Source of the DNA: Parachlamydiales bacterium
Lineage (GTDB): Bacteria; Chlamydiota; Chlamydiia; Chlamydiales; JABDDJ01
Direction of reading: 5' to 3'
Assembly: GCA_041671045.1 (NCBI GenBank)
Contig: JBAZCF010000001.1
Coordinates: 434,001 to 498,000, forward strand
DNA: 64,000 nucleotides
Shown: positions 1 through 8,479 of the stretch, piece by piece
How the letters are laid out: each line of letters begins with the position of its first letter
How positions within the stretch are numbered: position 1 is the stretch's first letter
Notes under the pieces: model-generated
Database searches by the model: none
What the model was told of the DNA's origin: nothing
The model's input: only the letters and a program-made list of their open reading frames with translations
Program-made: the position numbers and the translations under genes

Positions 1-116
1 TTGGCCACAATAGGGGACCTTTCTTCAAGATGGTCGAGCGCAGCAATATAGGCAATCGCTGCTTTATTGTTTTTTTCTGGGGGGTTCTTTTTTAAATAAG
101 ATTCTAACCGTGACAT
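1..116 (-). CDS. Partial hypothetical protein (N-terminal 38 residues)
   Basis: Only the first 38 codons are inside the window; the gene runs off the left edge. It opens with ATG at 116, preceded by a good GGAGGG-type ribosome binding site about seven bases upstream. The visible N-terminus is charged and lysine-rich (MSRLESYLKK), followed by an alanine-rich helical stretch (AAIAYIAALDHLEE). I do not recognise the family. It points the same way as the next gene, with about 80 bases between them. Confidence 0.6.
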   Translation of the reverse strand, partial: MSRLESYLKKNPPEKNNKAAIAYIAALDHLEERSPIVA

Positions 117-193
117 AAGCTCGCCCTCCGCAAAATAGATTTGGTAACAGGAAGTCTATTTTGCGTGACGGGCGCATAAAACGCAATCTTGCG

Positions 194-595
194 TTAAAAT
201 GAAGGAGTATAAACTATTTGCGAACCATGTTTGATGAAGTGGTTTTCGCCATTTTCATAAGCTTCATCATTAATAAGTACTTTGAAATAGCTTTGTGTAA
301 AGGGACGGTCACTCTCCCAAACCCAAGTGTTTGCATCTATATTTCGCAATTTAACTCCACGGGACCAAGAAAGGCCTGCGCCGTCTCCCCGGATATAAAG
401 TTCATTTCCAAAGCCGCAATCGACTTTAATGGTCACACTCGTTGCGCTTCTTTTTTGCGTCGTGGATTGTGAAGGGGAGAGAGGATGGGAAACTTTTTGT
501 GCTTGGTTTTCTTTTCCTCCTAGGGGCTCTGCATTTTGATGAAGCTGCGGTTTATGCATAGTGCCTGGTTCCGAAGAATTTTTTTTTGTGAACAT
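194..595 (-). CDS. Small protein with a C-terminal carbohydrate-binding-module-like domain
   Basis: This 133-residue protein has a low-complexity, Gln/Ser/Pro-rich first 50 residues and a compact beta-rich C-terminal domain of about 80 residues. The C-terminal half carries GNELYIRGDGAGLSW, then a Trp-rich strand (NTWVWES) and a YFKVLINDEAYENGENH segment. This pattern resembles starch/glycogen-binding or Ig-like beta-sandwich modules (CBM20/CBM48 style, where aromatic residues contact glucan); the family match is my inference. No signal peptide is visible. The start at 595 is supported by GGAG about seven bases upstream. Chlamydiae store glycogen, so glucan binding would make sense, but nothing nearby is a glycogen enzyme. 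Confidence 0.6.
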   Translation of the reverse strand: MFTKKNSSEPGTMHKPQLHQNAEPLGGKENQAQKVSHPLSPSQSTTQKRSATSVTIKVDCGFGNELYIRGDGAGLSWSRGVKLRNIDANTWVWESDRPFTQSYFKVLINDEAYENGENHFIKHGSQIVYTPSF

Positions 596-788
596 AACTT
601 TTCTCCATAAAAATAATTTATCCTATCTTTTTTGAGGTCTAACAGACTTTCAAGATGTCTTCTCAATCTATTAAAGCTATTCCTTATCCACACTCTCATT
701 GTCAATAGAAAAATTCATGCTTGAGAATTATGCCGTTGAGAGGTAATGTATTAACTAGACTTATCTTATTATTTAGTCAGGATTCAGC

Positions 789-1556
789 ATGCAACAATCC
801 CTTGAACCTTTTTTGAAGATCCAAGAACTCGATATGCAATTAATGCAGCTCGCCAAGCTTAAGACCGATAGAGCTGACGAGTTGACTAATTTGCGCTTAA
901 TCAAAGGTGATCTTGATAATCAAGTCGCCGTTAAGCAAAGCGAAATCGAAGAATTGAAAAAAGCTATCCGCCTTAATGAAGGCGAAGTAAGTGACGTGGT
1001 CGTCAAACTTAAAAAACTTGAGTCACAGCAAAACGCAGTGAAAAAAGTCGAGGAATTCAACGCCCTCAGCCAAGAAATTGCCACAGCTGAAAGAGAGCGT
1101 AGCACGAAAGAGCAACGCCTTAGCGATATGTACGATAAACTCGCTATTCTAGAAGACATGCTTCATAGTCTGAAAAGCACTCTAGAATCCACCTCGCAAA
1201 GCAGTCACCAACTGGAGGACGAGATCCGCGAACGCATCACACATATCAACACCGAAGGCTTAATGCTTCAGAAAGAACGTGAAGTTCTGGCTGCAGAAGT
1301 TGACTTCGAAATTCTCCGTGTCTACGAAAGACTTCTCCATAACAAAAGAGATCGCGTTATTGTTCCTATCGAAAACCGCTGCTGCAGCGGATGCCATATC
1401 ACTATCACAGCTCAAGATGAAAACCTGGTCCGTAAAGGCGAAAGACTTATCTTCTGTGAGCATTGCTCTCGCATCCACTACTGGCCCGAAAGCGAAGCTG
1501 CTGAAAGTAATGTAGGCGCTGTCAAGCAACGCCGCCGTAGAGCAGTCAAAACCTAA
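789..1556 (+). CDS. cdsZ: CdsZ/CT398-like coiled-coil zinc-ribbon protein
   Basis: The 255 residues begin with a long coiled-coil hairpin (about 10-180, heptad-rich with many Glu, Lys and Leu) and end in a C4 zinc ribbon with CxxC knuckles at C199/C202 and C223/C226 (CCSGC and CEHC). This is the architecture of the bacterial C4-type zinc-ribbon family that includes chlamydial CT398 (CdsZ), reported to contact RpoN and the type III secretion apparatus. The last 20 residues are basic (QRRRRAVK). An AGGA ribosome binding site precedes ATG 789. RNase P RNA follows immediately, an arrangement I recall from other Chlamydiae. Family assignment is strong; the partner proteins are known only from the homologue. 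Confidence 0.88.
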   Translation: MQQSLEPFLKIQELDMQLMQLAKLKTDRADELTNLRLIKGDLDNQVAVKQSEIEELKKAIRLNEGEVSDVVVKLKKLESQQNAVKKVEEFNALSQEIATAERERSTKEQRLSDMYDKLAILEDMLHSLKSTLESTSQSSHQLEDEIRERITHINTEGLMLQKEREVLAAEVDFEILRVYERLLHNKRDRVIVPIENRCCSGCHITITAQDENLVRKGERLIFCEHCSRIHYWPESEAAESNVGAVKQRRRRAVKT

Positions 1557-1566
1557 TCTTCCTTTT

Positions 1567-1924
1567 GCCGGGAAGAGAGATGGCCGCCTGCCTTGAAATT
1601 CAAGGCAGGAGGAAAGTCTGGACATCAGAGGACAGGGTACCAGTGAAAGACTGGGGGCCGTAAGGCTACGGAAAGTGCAACAGAAAACATTCCGCTGCTG
1701 CTTCGGTAGCAGATAGGGTGAAATCCCCGGTTCAGGACCGCGGGCCTACCTAAGGAAACTCAGGAGGAGGCAAACCCTACCCGATGCAAGACGAGATAGA
1801 GCGTAATAGAGTCCCCTAAGCTCTTAAGTTGTCGCTTGAGGTAAATGGCGACATTTACCCTAGAGGAATGGCCATCACAAATGCGCAAGCATTTGCTACA
1901 GAATCCGGCTTATTTCTTCCCGGC
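1567..1924 (+). ncRNA. rnpB: RNase P RNA (bacterial A-type)
   Basis: This is the catalytic RNA that removes the 5' leader of pre-tRNAs. Diagnostic pieces are visible in order: the conserved GAGGAAAGTC box of P4/J3-4 near 1609, the AGGGTGAAA segment near 1715, the P4-complement region around 1765-1830, and the near-universal ACAGAATCCGGCTTA close to the 3' end (1898-1912). The outer helix P1 is a perfect 9-bp pairing of GCCGGGAAG (1567-1575) with CTTCCCGGC (1916-1924), which I used to set the ends. It begins 10 bases after the cdsZ stop, so it may be co-transcribed with cdsZ or have a promoter inside it. Confidence 0.95.
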
Positions 1925-2006
1925 TCTTTTCAAGAATTACTCATTGAAGGTTTTGACTAAAAGTAGATAGACGGCACTTGCCGGCTACCTCTTTTAAAGA
2001 TGAGTT

Positions 2007-2525
2007 TTATGTTGGCACAATTTCTAACTCAGTTTGTTCCAATTGCTCAGTTTGTTCCAATTGCTTCTCGATTAGCTCTTTCTGTAATAGTTGCTGCTGT
2101 TTATTTTGTTCAATAAATGCTTCCATATCATGTTCTATCGGTTGAATGCCAAATATTTTCTTTGCAATGACATTCAATGCCAGCATGACAAGATAACCGG
2201 CAACTAGGCCGACAGCAAAGCTGACGAAAGGCATAAGTTGTGGTACAACTGCTGGCGCAACGACTGCAATACCCAGAGCCTTGCCTATGGTTACATTGCC
2301 TACAGCCCGAATAGTTGCCTGGATACACCATTCAGCTAATAGCTCAGGACCATAAGTCGCTGTGAATGCCCGAAAATATAATCCAGCTCCAAGTGCCGTT
2401 ACAGCAATGGTTTTAGTGTAAGGCTTAGAATAAGACCCCACTGTAGAGAAAAATGAGCCCACTCCGTTTGCACATGCATAGGCTGTTTTAGAAATAGTAG
2501 TTCCGATTCCGCACATTGTTTTCAA
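2007..2525 (-). CDS. Hypothetical membrane protein with Gln/Glu-rich tail
   Basis: I do not recognise this 172-residue protein. It has several hydrophobic segments (about 35-55, 70-95 and 100-130, the last reading MPFVSFAVGLVAGYLVM), then a cytosolic-looking tail from about residue 140. The tail is packed with Gln, Glu and Leu and contains a short repeat, EQTEQLEQTELE. There may be a second start four codons in (MCGIG). It is on the strand opposite the flanking plus-strand genes, and only about 40 bases separate it from the divergent gene at 2568, so the two promoters must sit close together. An inclusion-membrane (Inc-like) role is possible but unsupported. Confidence 0.6.
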   Translation of the reverse strand: MKTMCGIGTTISKTAYACANGVGSFFSTVGSYSKPYTKTIAVTALGAGLYFRAFTATYGPELLAEWCIQATIRAVGNVTIGKALGIAVVAPAVVPQLMPFVSFAVGLVAGYLVMLALNVIAKKIFGIQPIEHDMEAFIEQNKQQQLLQKELIEKQLEQTEQLEQTELEIVPT

Positions 2526-2567
2526 TCCGTTTCAAATTCTGTTAGAGTTTGCCTATTATACAAAAAA

Positions 2568-4139
2568 ATGTTAAGATATTCTATTTTAATATCATATTTG
2601 ATGAGGAAGATGCGCAGGTGGTTTGCAATTATATTTTGCAGTGTGCTGATAGCCATATGTACAGTGGCAGCCGTCTATACCTGTACATCCCTTTGGAAGC
2701 ATGACCTCAGCTCTTACCATGTTGCAGGCGAAATGGAAGAAGAACAAGCTTTGCGTGTTATCGCAGGCTCCTTAGCCTTCTTCTCCACTGACCAATCCAA
2801 AGCTATATGGCCTGAGTATAATCTTAATCAACATCCTATCGTCGTCACTTTTGATAATACGCATATTTATGCCTTCAACCTTAATAGCCACAATCCCGTA
2901 TGGGAAAATATTAACGTTTTGGGAACACCCGTACAATTCACTGCCGAAGATGTTTGGGGAACTACCCGTATTCAGTCAGAGTTCGATTACAATATTGATG
3001 GCATATCTTCCTTTGTGTTCCACCTAGATCTTGTAAAAGATGATATTTTAGCTCCTTTTATCAAACTCATCCACGAACATTTCCGCAATTATCAAAAAGA
3101 AACATTCATCACACATCAGGCAACACCTGTCGAGTATCTTGATCATTTCAACTTCGAAAACATCATCCTTATGCAGATCGAAGATATGATTTTGGCAGAT
3201 TTCATGAACGGTCAGCTCGATCCTGAAAAATCTGCCTTCCATAAAGCCGCGGCGCTTAGAGATTTCTTGGCTGTAAATACTCTGCGTAGGAAACTGCTTT
3301 TCCCCTCCTCCATTGAATGGGAGCTTTTTCAACAGCGTACAGGCGGTATGGCAGATTACGTTGCGGTGAAAAGCATAGATCAATTTCCTTTTGTCAAGGG
3401 TTTCAGTGGAACACAATATTTGCTAACCTTGCTTCAAGCCTCCACCGTCAATGAAGAAGTACTCGAAAGAATGGTCAAATGGCGTCATTATGGTGTGGGC
3501 GCAGCGCTTGGTTATGCATTAGATTCGTTGGAAGTCCCTTATTGGAAAGAAAGAGTTGTCCATGAAGAAAATCCTATGGATATTCTGAGAGAACAAATAC
3601 TTCTAGATGATAATGAGATCACTGAACGCATGGAAAAAATCAAGAAGCGTTACGGTTACGATAATGTGAAGCATCAAGTGGCTATTGCATTGAAGCAATA
3701 TCAGGATGAGGTTGCCGATCTTGCTGAGGAATTTGATGAGCTGAAAGGTGTAGAAATCAACTTTTCCAAGCCCGGCTCAGAAACTACAGAGGGTGTAGGA
3801 AGCGCACTTTACGTCTATTATATGTCTGACGGATCTACCCTATCTTTAGCAGATACCTCTAAAGTCAATACATTGGATAAGTCATGGTCTGTCCAGTTGG
3901 AAGGGACACCCATGGTCATTAAAAAAAATGACGGGACTTTAAAGTTAAAGGTTGAGCCTGAAACAGAATTTACCTTAGACGGAAAGAAACTTACGGCGAT
4001 TGAGATATCCAGTCAAAATTTTGTACAGCCATTTCAAAAACTACAGATTGCCGGATATCATTGTAACTTTAATAGCCATCTTCAGAAAGGACAGATAGAA
4101 TCGAAAGAGGGTAAAATTTTTGTGAAATATAATCCTTAA
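2568..4139 (+). CDS. Membrane-anchored hypothetical protein, possibly a degenerate zincin-type peptidase
   Basis: The 523 residues start with a basic N-terminus and one transmembrane anchor (about 18-42), placing the rest outside the cytoplasm. Around 165-180 there is an HEHFRNYQ motif (169-176). It resembles the HExFHxYQ signature of a loose group of predicted metallopeptidases, but the second zinc His is Arg here. Later acidic helices and ELFQQRTGGMADY (about 250) fit the same layout. The last 150 residues look beta-rich. The start could be 2568 or the ATG at 2601; neither has a clear ribosome binding site. The peptidase link is a hypothesis from motif shape only. Confidence 0.65.
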   Translation: MLRYSILISYLMRKMRRWFAIIFCSVLIAICTVAAVYTCTSLWKHDLSSYHVAGEMEEEQALRVIAGSLAFFSTDQSKAIWPEYNLNQHPIVVTFDNTHIYAFNLNSHNPVWENINVLGTPVQFTAEDVWGTTRIQSEFDYNIDGISSFVFHLDLVKDDILAPFIKLIHEHFRNYQKETFITHQATPVEYLDHFNFENIILMQIEDMILADFMNGQLDPEKSAFHKAAALRDFLAVNTLRRKLLFPSSIEWELFQQRTGGMADYVAVKSIDQFPFVKGFSGTQYLLTLLQASTVNEEVLERMVKWRHYGVGAALGYALDSLEVPYWKERVVHEENPMDILREQILLDDNEITERMEKIKKRYGYDNVKHQVAIALKQYQDEVADLAEEFDELKGVEINFSKPGSETTEGVGSALYVYYMSDGSTLSLADTSKVNTLDKSWSVQLEGTPMVIKKNDGTLKLKVEPETEFTLDGKKLTAIEISSQNFVQPFQKLQIAGYHCNFNSHLQKGQIESKEGKIFVKYNP

Positions 4140-4176
4140 TAGTCACAGCTAGTCTCTAGAAAATCTTCATAGCTGC

Positions 4177-5256
4177 TTATCTTATTTGTTGTATTAGCTG
4201 GACGACTTTGGGGTCTTCGGAAGCTAGTAGTCCCTGGATGTCCACTTGAGAGGTGTTTTGGATCAGTTCTGATAGATCTTTTTTAGGTAGATGGAATAAA
4301 AAAGATTCTAATTTATCTACAACCTTCAAGTTGCGGTTTTCCATGCGTTCTAACTCAAATATTTCAAAAGAAACAGTTTTAGCTGTATTCCTCAAATCTA
4401 TCCATTCCTTAATAGTATCCTTAGAATGTATGCTTAAGCGGTCGCTATTTAGAATAACTTTAAGCAAGTTTCTGCAAAGTAAGATCGTCTGTTCATCCCG
4501 TTGTGAAACACCATGGATTTTCTCATGATTCTGAGCATCCTTCAATCCCTTTAAGACTTCATTGAGCGTCACCACTTTGAAGTTTTGAGCTGACTTGAGA
4601 GCAACTTTATCATACTCACTTTTGCGGATAAGAAAGATCCGCTCGAAGAAAGAACAATGCTGATCTAATGCATTTAATAAATCCAATAAGTAATCATTCC
4701 AAAGCTTGGCATCAATAAAGCCAAAAAGAACACTTTTGAAGCCGAAATCGTCCACTAGATTCTGTAATTGTTTACGATCAGTTAAAGGTTCTTTCTCAAT
4801 ATTTTCATAGAAAGCTTTGATGAGGGGGGATAAACTTTGTTTTTTTATATCATCGCTAGGGTGCTGTCTGGAATGCGTGACGACAGTTTTTTTGCTTTGT
4901 GAACTTAGATGTTTTATCACGCCTCTGATCTCGTTTTGGATTTCGGCCTGAAGATGGGTAAAATCATCGATGGGCTTGAGAAAAGAGAGCCAGCCTTGCT
5001 TGGGCAAGATCTTTTTATCTCTGGCACATTGGTGAAATTGTATCAGGGTTTGCTGCATAGCCTCTAGAGCAAGAATTTGGCTGCTGACTTCAGAGAGGGA
5101 TCCAGTGTTAACGTTTTCCTTGATAGTCTTAACTATAGCCCGGATTCGTTGATAGGCATTAATGATTTCGTTCTTCTTATTCCCGGGTGTCTTATCATTT
5201 AATAGACGAGTTAGCTCAGGAAGTATCTCAGAATTAAAATCACTAATACTACCCAT
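4177..5256 (-). CDS. Hypothetical mostly helical cytosolic protein
   Basis: This 359-residue protein has no signal peptide, membrane segment or recognised motif. It is rich in Lys, Leu, Glu and Asn with long predicted helices and begins MGSISDFNSEILPELTRLL. The segment around 125-160 is polar (TVVTHSRQHPSDDIKKQSLS) and may link two helical domains. It lies convergent to the upstream membrane-anchored protein and 45 bases from folE on the same strand, but no shared function is evident. Lineage-specific chlamydial proteins of this style are common; a secreted role cannot be excluded. Confidence 0.65.
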   Translation of the reverse strand: MGSISDFNSEILPELTRLLNDKTPGNKKNEIINAYQRIRAIVKTIKENVNTGSLSEVSSQILALEAMQQTLIQFHQCARDKKILPKQGWLSFLKPIDDFTHLQAEIQNEIRGVIKHLSSQSKKTVVTHSRQHPSDDIKKQSLSPLIKAFYENIEKEPLTDRKQLQNLVDDFGFKSVLFGFIDAKLWNDYLLDLLNALDQHCSFFERIFLIRKSEYDKVALKSAQNFKVVTLNEVLKGLKDAQNHEKIHGVSQRDEQTILLCRNLLKVILNSDRLSIHSKDTIKEWIDLRNTAKTVSFEIFELERMENRNLKVVDKLESFLFHLPKKDLSELIQNTSQVDIQGLLASEDPKVVQLIQQIR

Positions 5257-5300
5257 AAATCACCTAAAACTTAAATCTGAATATCACATACAAATAAGTT

Positions 5301-6011
5301 TTATTTAGCATTTCCCCGATTAATACTCTCGAAGAATTGATTCTGGACGCCTGGAATTATTTCAAAATCGCCACGCAAGACGTTCGTGGTTGTATGGCTA
5401 TTATCATCTTCAATTCCCCGGGCCATTACACAAAAATGCTGTGCAGTGAGGGATACAGCGACATGCTCTGTCTCTAGCAACATAGATAAAGCATCCGCTA
5501 TCTGTGCGGTCAACCTTTCTTGAAGCTGAGGACGACGGGCGAAATATCTGACAATACGCGGTATCTTGGATAGTCCTATAATTTTACTACCCGGAATGTA
5601 GGCGATGAAGGCCGTCCCATTCATGGGAACAAAGTGATGCTCGCAAAAACTATGGAAATTAACTTTGAGAAATACAAGGTTGCCACGTTTGCTATGCTGA
5701 AATTGATTGTCAACGACCGAGATAGGGGGAAATGTTTCCTCTTTCAAACCCGAAAAAACCTCTGTCACGTACATTTTAGCAACACGTTCCGGTGTGCGTG
5801 CTAAAGAGGAGTCTTCTAAATCTAGTCCTAAGCATATCATGATCTCGCGGAAACGCTCAGCTATATAGGTGATTTTCTCTTCATCTTCCATATCAGGGGC
5901 ATTTTCTGCTATCGGTGTAGGAAAATGGGTCACGCAGGGGAGCGGGGTGTTCCCTTTCTTCAACTGCTTAAAGTTTGATGTGCGAAATGGTATAAAATAG
6001 TTATTTTCCAT
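5301..6011 (-). CDS. folE: GTP cyclohydrolase I
   Basis: FolE converts GTP to 7,8-dihydroneopterin triphosphate, the first step of folate and pterin synthesis. The 236-residue sequence has the family core from about residue 45. The zinc and catalytic residues are visible as CEHH (C123, H125, H126) and HFCVMARG (C194), with the GTP-contacting segments IPGSKIIGLSKIPR and RPQLQERLT between them. About 40 residues at the N-terminus extend beyond the usual core and look flexible. It is followed within 6 bases by the SpoU methyltransferase gene upstream on the same strand, so the two are likely co-transcribed. No other folate gene is in the window. Confidence 0.95.
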   Translation of the reverse strand: MENNYFIPFRTSNFKQLKKGNTPLPCVTHFPTPIAENAPDMEDEEKITYIAERFREIMICLGLDLEDSSLARTPERVAKMYVTEVFSGLKEETFPPISVVDNQFQHSKRGNLVFLKVNFHSFCEHHFVPMNGTAFIAYIPGSKIIGLSKIPRIVRYFARRPQLQERLTAQIADALSMLLETEHVAVSLTAQHFCVMARGIEDDNSHTTTNVLRGDFEIIPGVQNQFFESINRGNAK

Positions 6012-6017
6012 AAAAAA

Positions 6018-6761
6018 TTATCCTTGCGATTTTTGTCTCGCGATTTCTGCCGCCACGCAGGAGAATGCGTTGGCAACATTGAGTGAATTTTTTCTTCCTC
6101 TTAGAGGAATGGCAACGATATGCGTTGCTAAATTTAATGTTTGTTCAGAACATCCATATTCTTCATTACCTACGGCAAGGGTAAATGCTTCCGGAAAGTT
6201 GAAGTTAAATAATGGTTTGGCCTGCGCAGAGGTTTCGATTGCAATAAGGGGTTGCTTCAAATTTTTCAATTCTAAGCTACGCTGGCAGTTTACTCTGGTA
6301 TGGCAGCCCATTGCAGTTTTGATGACCTTGGGATTATCTATAAAGGGTGTTTTCTCGGAAAAATATAAAGTCCCTAAAGCGAAAGCCTCCGTTGTACGGA
6401 TAATACTTCCCACATTATGGGCTGAACGGAGGTTATCTAAATAGATATCTATTGGCCAAATGGCCTCAGAAGGATTAAAGTCTCCCTGACTAGCAAGGGA
6501 AAGTAGGTTATGCTCCTTATGCGAAATCCCTGCCGCATCTAAATGGAGATGATATTGATCCGAGACTGTCTTTAACGTCCATGCATCTGCAATAATAAAA
6601 GGATGTTCAAGCCAAGCATTCAAATTATTGTATAAAGCGAGAAGCTCTCCATTTTCCCTGCCCTCAAGCAATTCAGCGTAAAGATTCTTTAACAAAAGCG
6701 CGCAACGCTTATGCTGCTGGAGGTTAGTAAGTTGCTTAAATGACTTCTCGCTTATATCCAT
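6018..6761 (-). CDS. TrmH/SpoU-family RNA 2'-O-methyltransferase
   Basis: This is a SPOUT-fold enzyme that transfers a methyl group from SAM to a ribose 2'-OH in rRNA or tRNA. The three family motifs are present in the C-terminal half: NLRSAHNVGSIIRTTEAF (motif 1, catalytic Arg/Asn), AVGNEEYGCS (motif 2) and IPLRGRKNSLNVANAFS (motif 3, SAM-binding knot). The first 110 residues are helical and replace the usual L30e-like substrate domain with something I do not recognise. Without that domain I cannot say whether the target is tRNA G18, 23S rRNA or another site. It is squeezed between folE and the ABC-F gene with gaps under 10 bases. Confidence 0.88.
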   Translation of the reverse strand: MDISEKSFKQLTNLQQHKRCALLLKNLYAELLEGRENGELLALYNNLNAWLEHPFIIADAWTLKTVSDQYHLHLDAAGISHKEHNLLSLASQGDFNPSEAIWPIDIYLDNLRSAHNVGSIIRTTEAFALGTLYFSEKTPFIDNPKVIKTAMGCHTRVNCQRSLELKNLKQPLIAIETSAQAKPLFNFNFPEAFTLAVGNEEYGCSEQTLNLATHIVAIPLRGRKNSLNVANAFSCVAAEIARQKSQG

Positions 6762-6763
6762 TG

Positions 6764-8359
6764 TTACGGCTGCGCAATCTCCGCTTTATGAGCCATATAT
6801 TCCTCTAAATTGCCCTCGTAAAAATGCACTCCATCCTCTTCAAAGGCAATTAGTTTTGTAGCCACGGTGTCGATCAGGTCGCGGTCATGGCTCGCAACAA
6901 CTACCGTCCCCTGATATTCGGATAAGCCCCAGCCCAAAGCGGATACTGCTTCCAAGTCAAGGTGGTTGTTAGGCTCATCCAAGATGATCACATTGTGGTC
7001 TGATAGCATCATATTGGCTATAATAAGACGTGCCGTTTCGCCTCCTGAAAGTTTGCTGACAGACTTGAATGCTTCATCACCGGAGAATAGCATCTTTCCT
7101 AGCGCGCTGCGTGCATCCTGATCGTAAACTCCGGGGTGCAATGTTTTGAGATACTCAAACGCATTATCCTCAGTGTTCTTATCGACTACAGTGTGGTGCT
7201 CTTGCGGAAAATAGCTGATAACAACACCATGTCCTACTTCCCTGGTGCCTTTATCGGCCTGAAGGACGCCTGCAAGAGTTTTCAGTAGAGTCGATTTTCC
7301 TCTACCGTTATTCCCGATCACGCCAATTTTATCTCCGCGCACTATTTCCATACTTAAATTTTTGATGACATCCTGTCCGCCATATCCTTTGTAGATATTT
7401 TGTACTTTCAAAACAATCTTGCCCGGTGCTTTCTCTGTCGGAATGAAACGGATATAGGGACGCTGGATGTTGGATTTCTTTAAATCCTGCGGCTGCAGGC
7501 GTTTCATCTCACGGATACGCGACTGCACCTGGCTTGCACGTGTTCCTGCGCCAAAACGGGCGACAAAGTCTTTTAGCTGCGCGATCTTCTTTTCCTTGCT
7601 CTTTGCATCCAGTTCTTCGCGGTCGCGTACGGATGTTTTGGCCACAACCATTGAGTCATAGTTGCCGGGGTAGATGATGACAGTTTCGTAGTCGATATCG
7701 GCAATATGCGTTGTAACAGCATTGAGGAAGTGGCGGTCATGGCTGACCACAATAAGCGCACCCTTGTAGTTGAACAGGAATTTCTCCAACCAGCCGATAG
7801 ACTCCAAGTCCAAGTGGTTCGTCGGTTCGTCCAACAGCAATGCCTGGGGACGTCCAAAGAGAGTTTGGCAAAGCAGGACGCGGAACTGCATATCTGTTGG
7901 AATAGATCCCATCTTCTGGTTGAAATATTTTGATGGAACACCCATACCGCTTAAAAGTTCTTCCGCGCTTGATTCGGCACTATAGCCATCTTCTTCCGCT
8001 ATGATACCTTCCAGATCTCCTAAACGCATCCCTATGGCATCGTCAATTTCGTGTTCGTAAAGTTCGTCCCTTTCTTTCAAGGCATTCCACAAGCGCTTAT
8101 TACCCATAATGACAACATCCATCACCGGATAATCCACAAAATCGCCAATATTCTGACGCAGGATACCGACATGATCCGGCAAGGTCACATTGCCTGTTGT
8201 AGCTTCCTCTAGCCCCATAAGGATTTTCAATAACGTAGACTTGCCCGCTCCGTTAGGCCCTGTAAGACCGTAGCGGTTGCCCTCGTTAAATGTTATCGTC
8301 ACGTTCTCAAAAAGTATGCGAGAGCCAAAGCTCTTAGAAATTTTATTTAGTGTAATCAT
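6764..8359 (-). CDS. ABC-F family ATPase (YbiT-like), ribosome-associated
   Basis: This soluble duplicated ATPase has no membrane domain. Two full ABC cassettes are present: Walker A GPNGAGKS (about 35) and GNNGRGKS (about 350); signature LSGGE in the second cassette, degenerate in the first; Walker [13 protein letters not shown] and [12 protein letters not shown]. The 531-residue length and the linker (about 240-320, basic, with [11 protein letters not shown]) fit the ABC-F group that binds the ribosomal E-site and relieves stalled elongation, most like YbiT. The Chlamydia homologue (CT348 in my memory) sits beside xerC, as here. The N-terminal Walker B retains Glu, so ATP hydrolysis is expected. 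Confidence 0.92.
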   Translation of the reverse strand: MITLNKISKSFGSRILFENVTITFNEGNRYGLTGPNGAGKSTLLKILMGLEEATTGNVTLPDHVGILRQNIGDFVDYPVMDVVIMGNKRLWNALKERDELYEHEIDDAIGMRLGDLEGIIAEEDGYSAESSAEELLSGMGVPSKYFNQKMGSIPTDMQFRVLLCQTLFGRPQALLLDEPTNHLDLESIGWLEKFLFNYKGALIVVSHDRHFLNAVTTHIADIDYETVIIYPGNYDSMVVAKTSVRDREELDAKSKEKKIAQLKDFVARFGAGTRASQVQSRIREMKRLQPQDLKKSNIQRPYIRFIPTEKAPGKIVLKVQNIYKGYGGQDVIKNLSMEIVRGDKIGVIGNNGRGKSTLLKTLAGVLQADKGTREVGHGVVISYFPQEHHTVVDKNTEDNAFEYLKTLHPGVYDQDARSALGKMLFSGDEAFKSVSKLSGGETARLIIANMMLSDHNVIILDEPNNHLDLEAVSALGWGLSEYQGTVVVASHDRDLIDTVATKLIAFEEDGVHFYEGNLEEYMAHKAEIAQP

Positions 8360-8449
8360 TATATTAATCTAAAGGTTTGAAAATTATGAATATAGTACCA
8401 GACTTTCAATTTTAAACCCAGCAGGACTTGCAAGACTCCGTCCTTACCT

Positions 8450-8468
8450 AGCAGGACAAAGTCCTGCT
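8450..8468. repeat. Short perfect inverted repeat between xerC and the ABC-F gene
   Basis: AGCAGGAC (8450-8457) and GTCCTGCT (8461-8468) form an 8-bp stem with an AAA loop. A partial copy (GCAGGACTTGCAAGAC) lies 20 bases away at 8421. No T-run follows on the minus strand, so this is not a classical intrinsic terminator. It may stabilise a 3' end or be a small interspersed repeat. Confidence 0.5.
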
Positions 8469-8479
8469 TGCCTGTCTGT

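Noticed and set aside
2013..2030. TGGCAC resembling a sigma54 -24 element
   Set aside because: The -12 part (TTGC) is not at the proper distance, and the site lies inside the 3' end of a gene.
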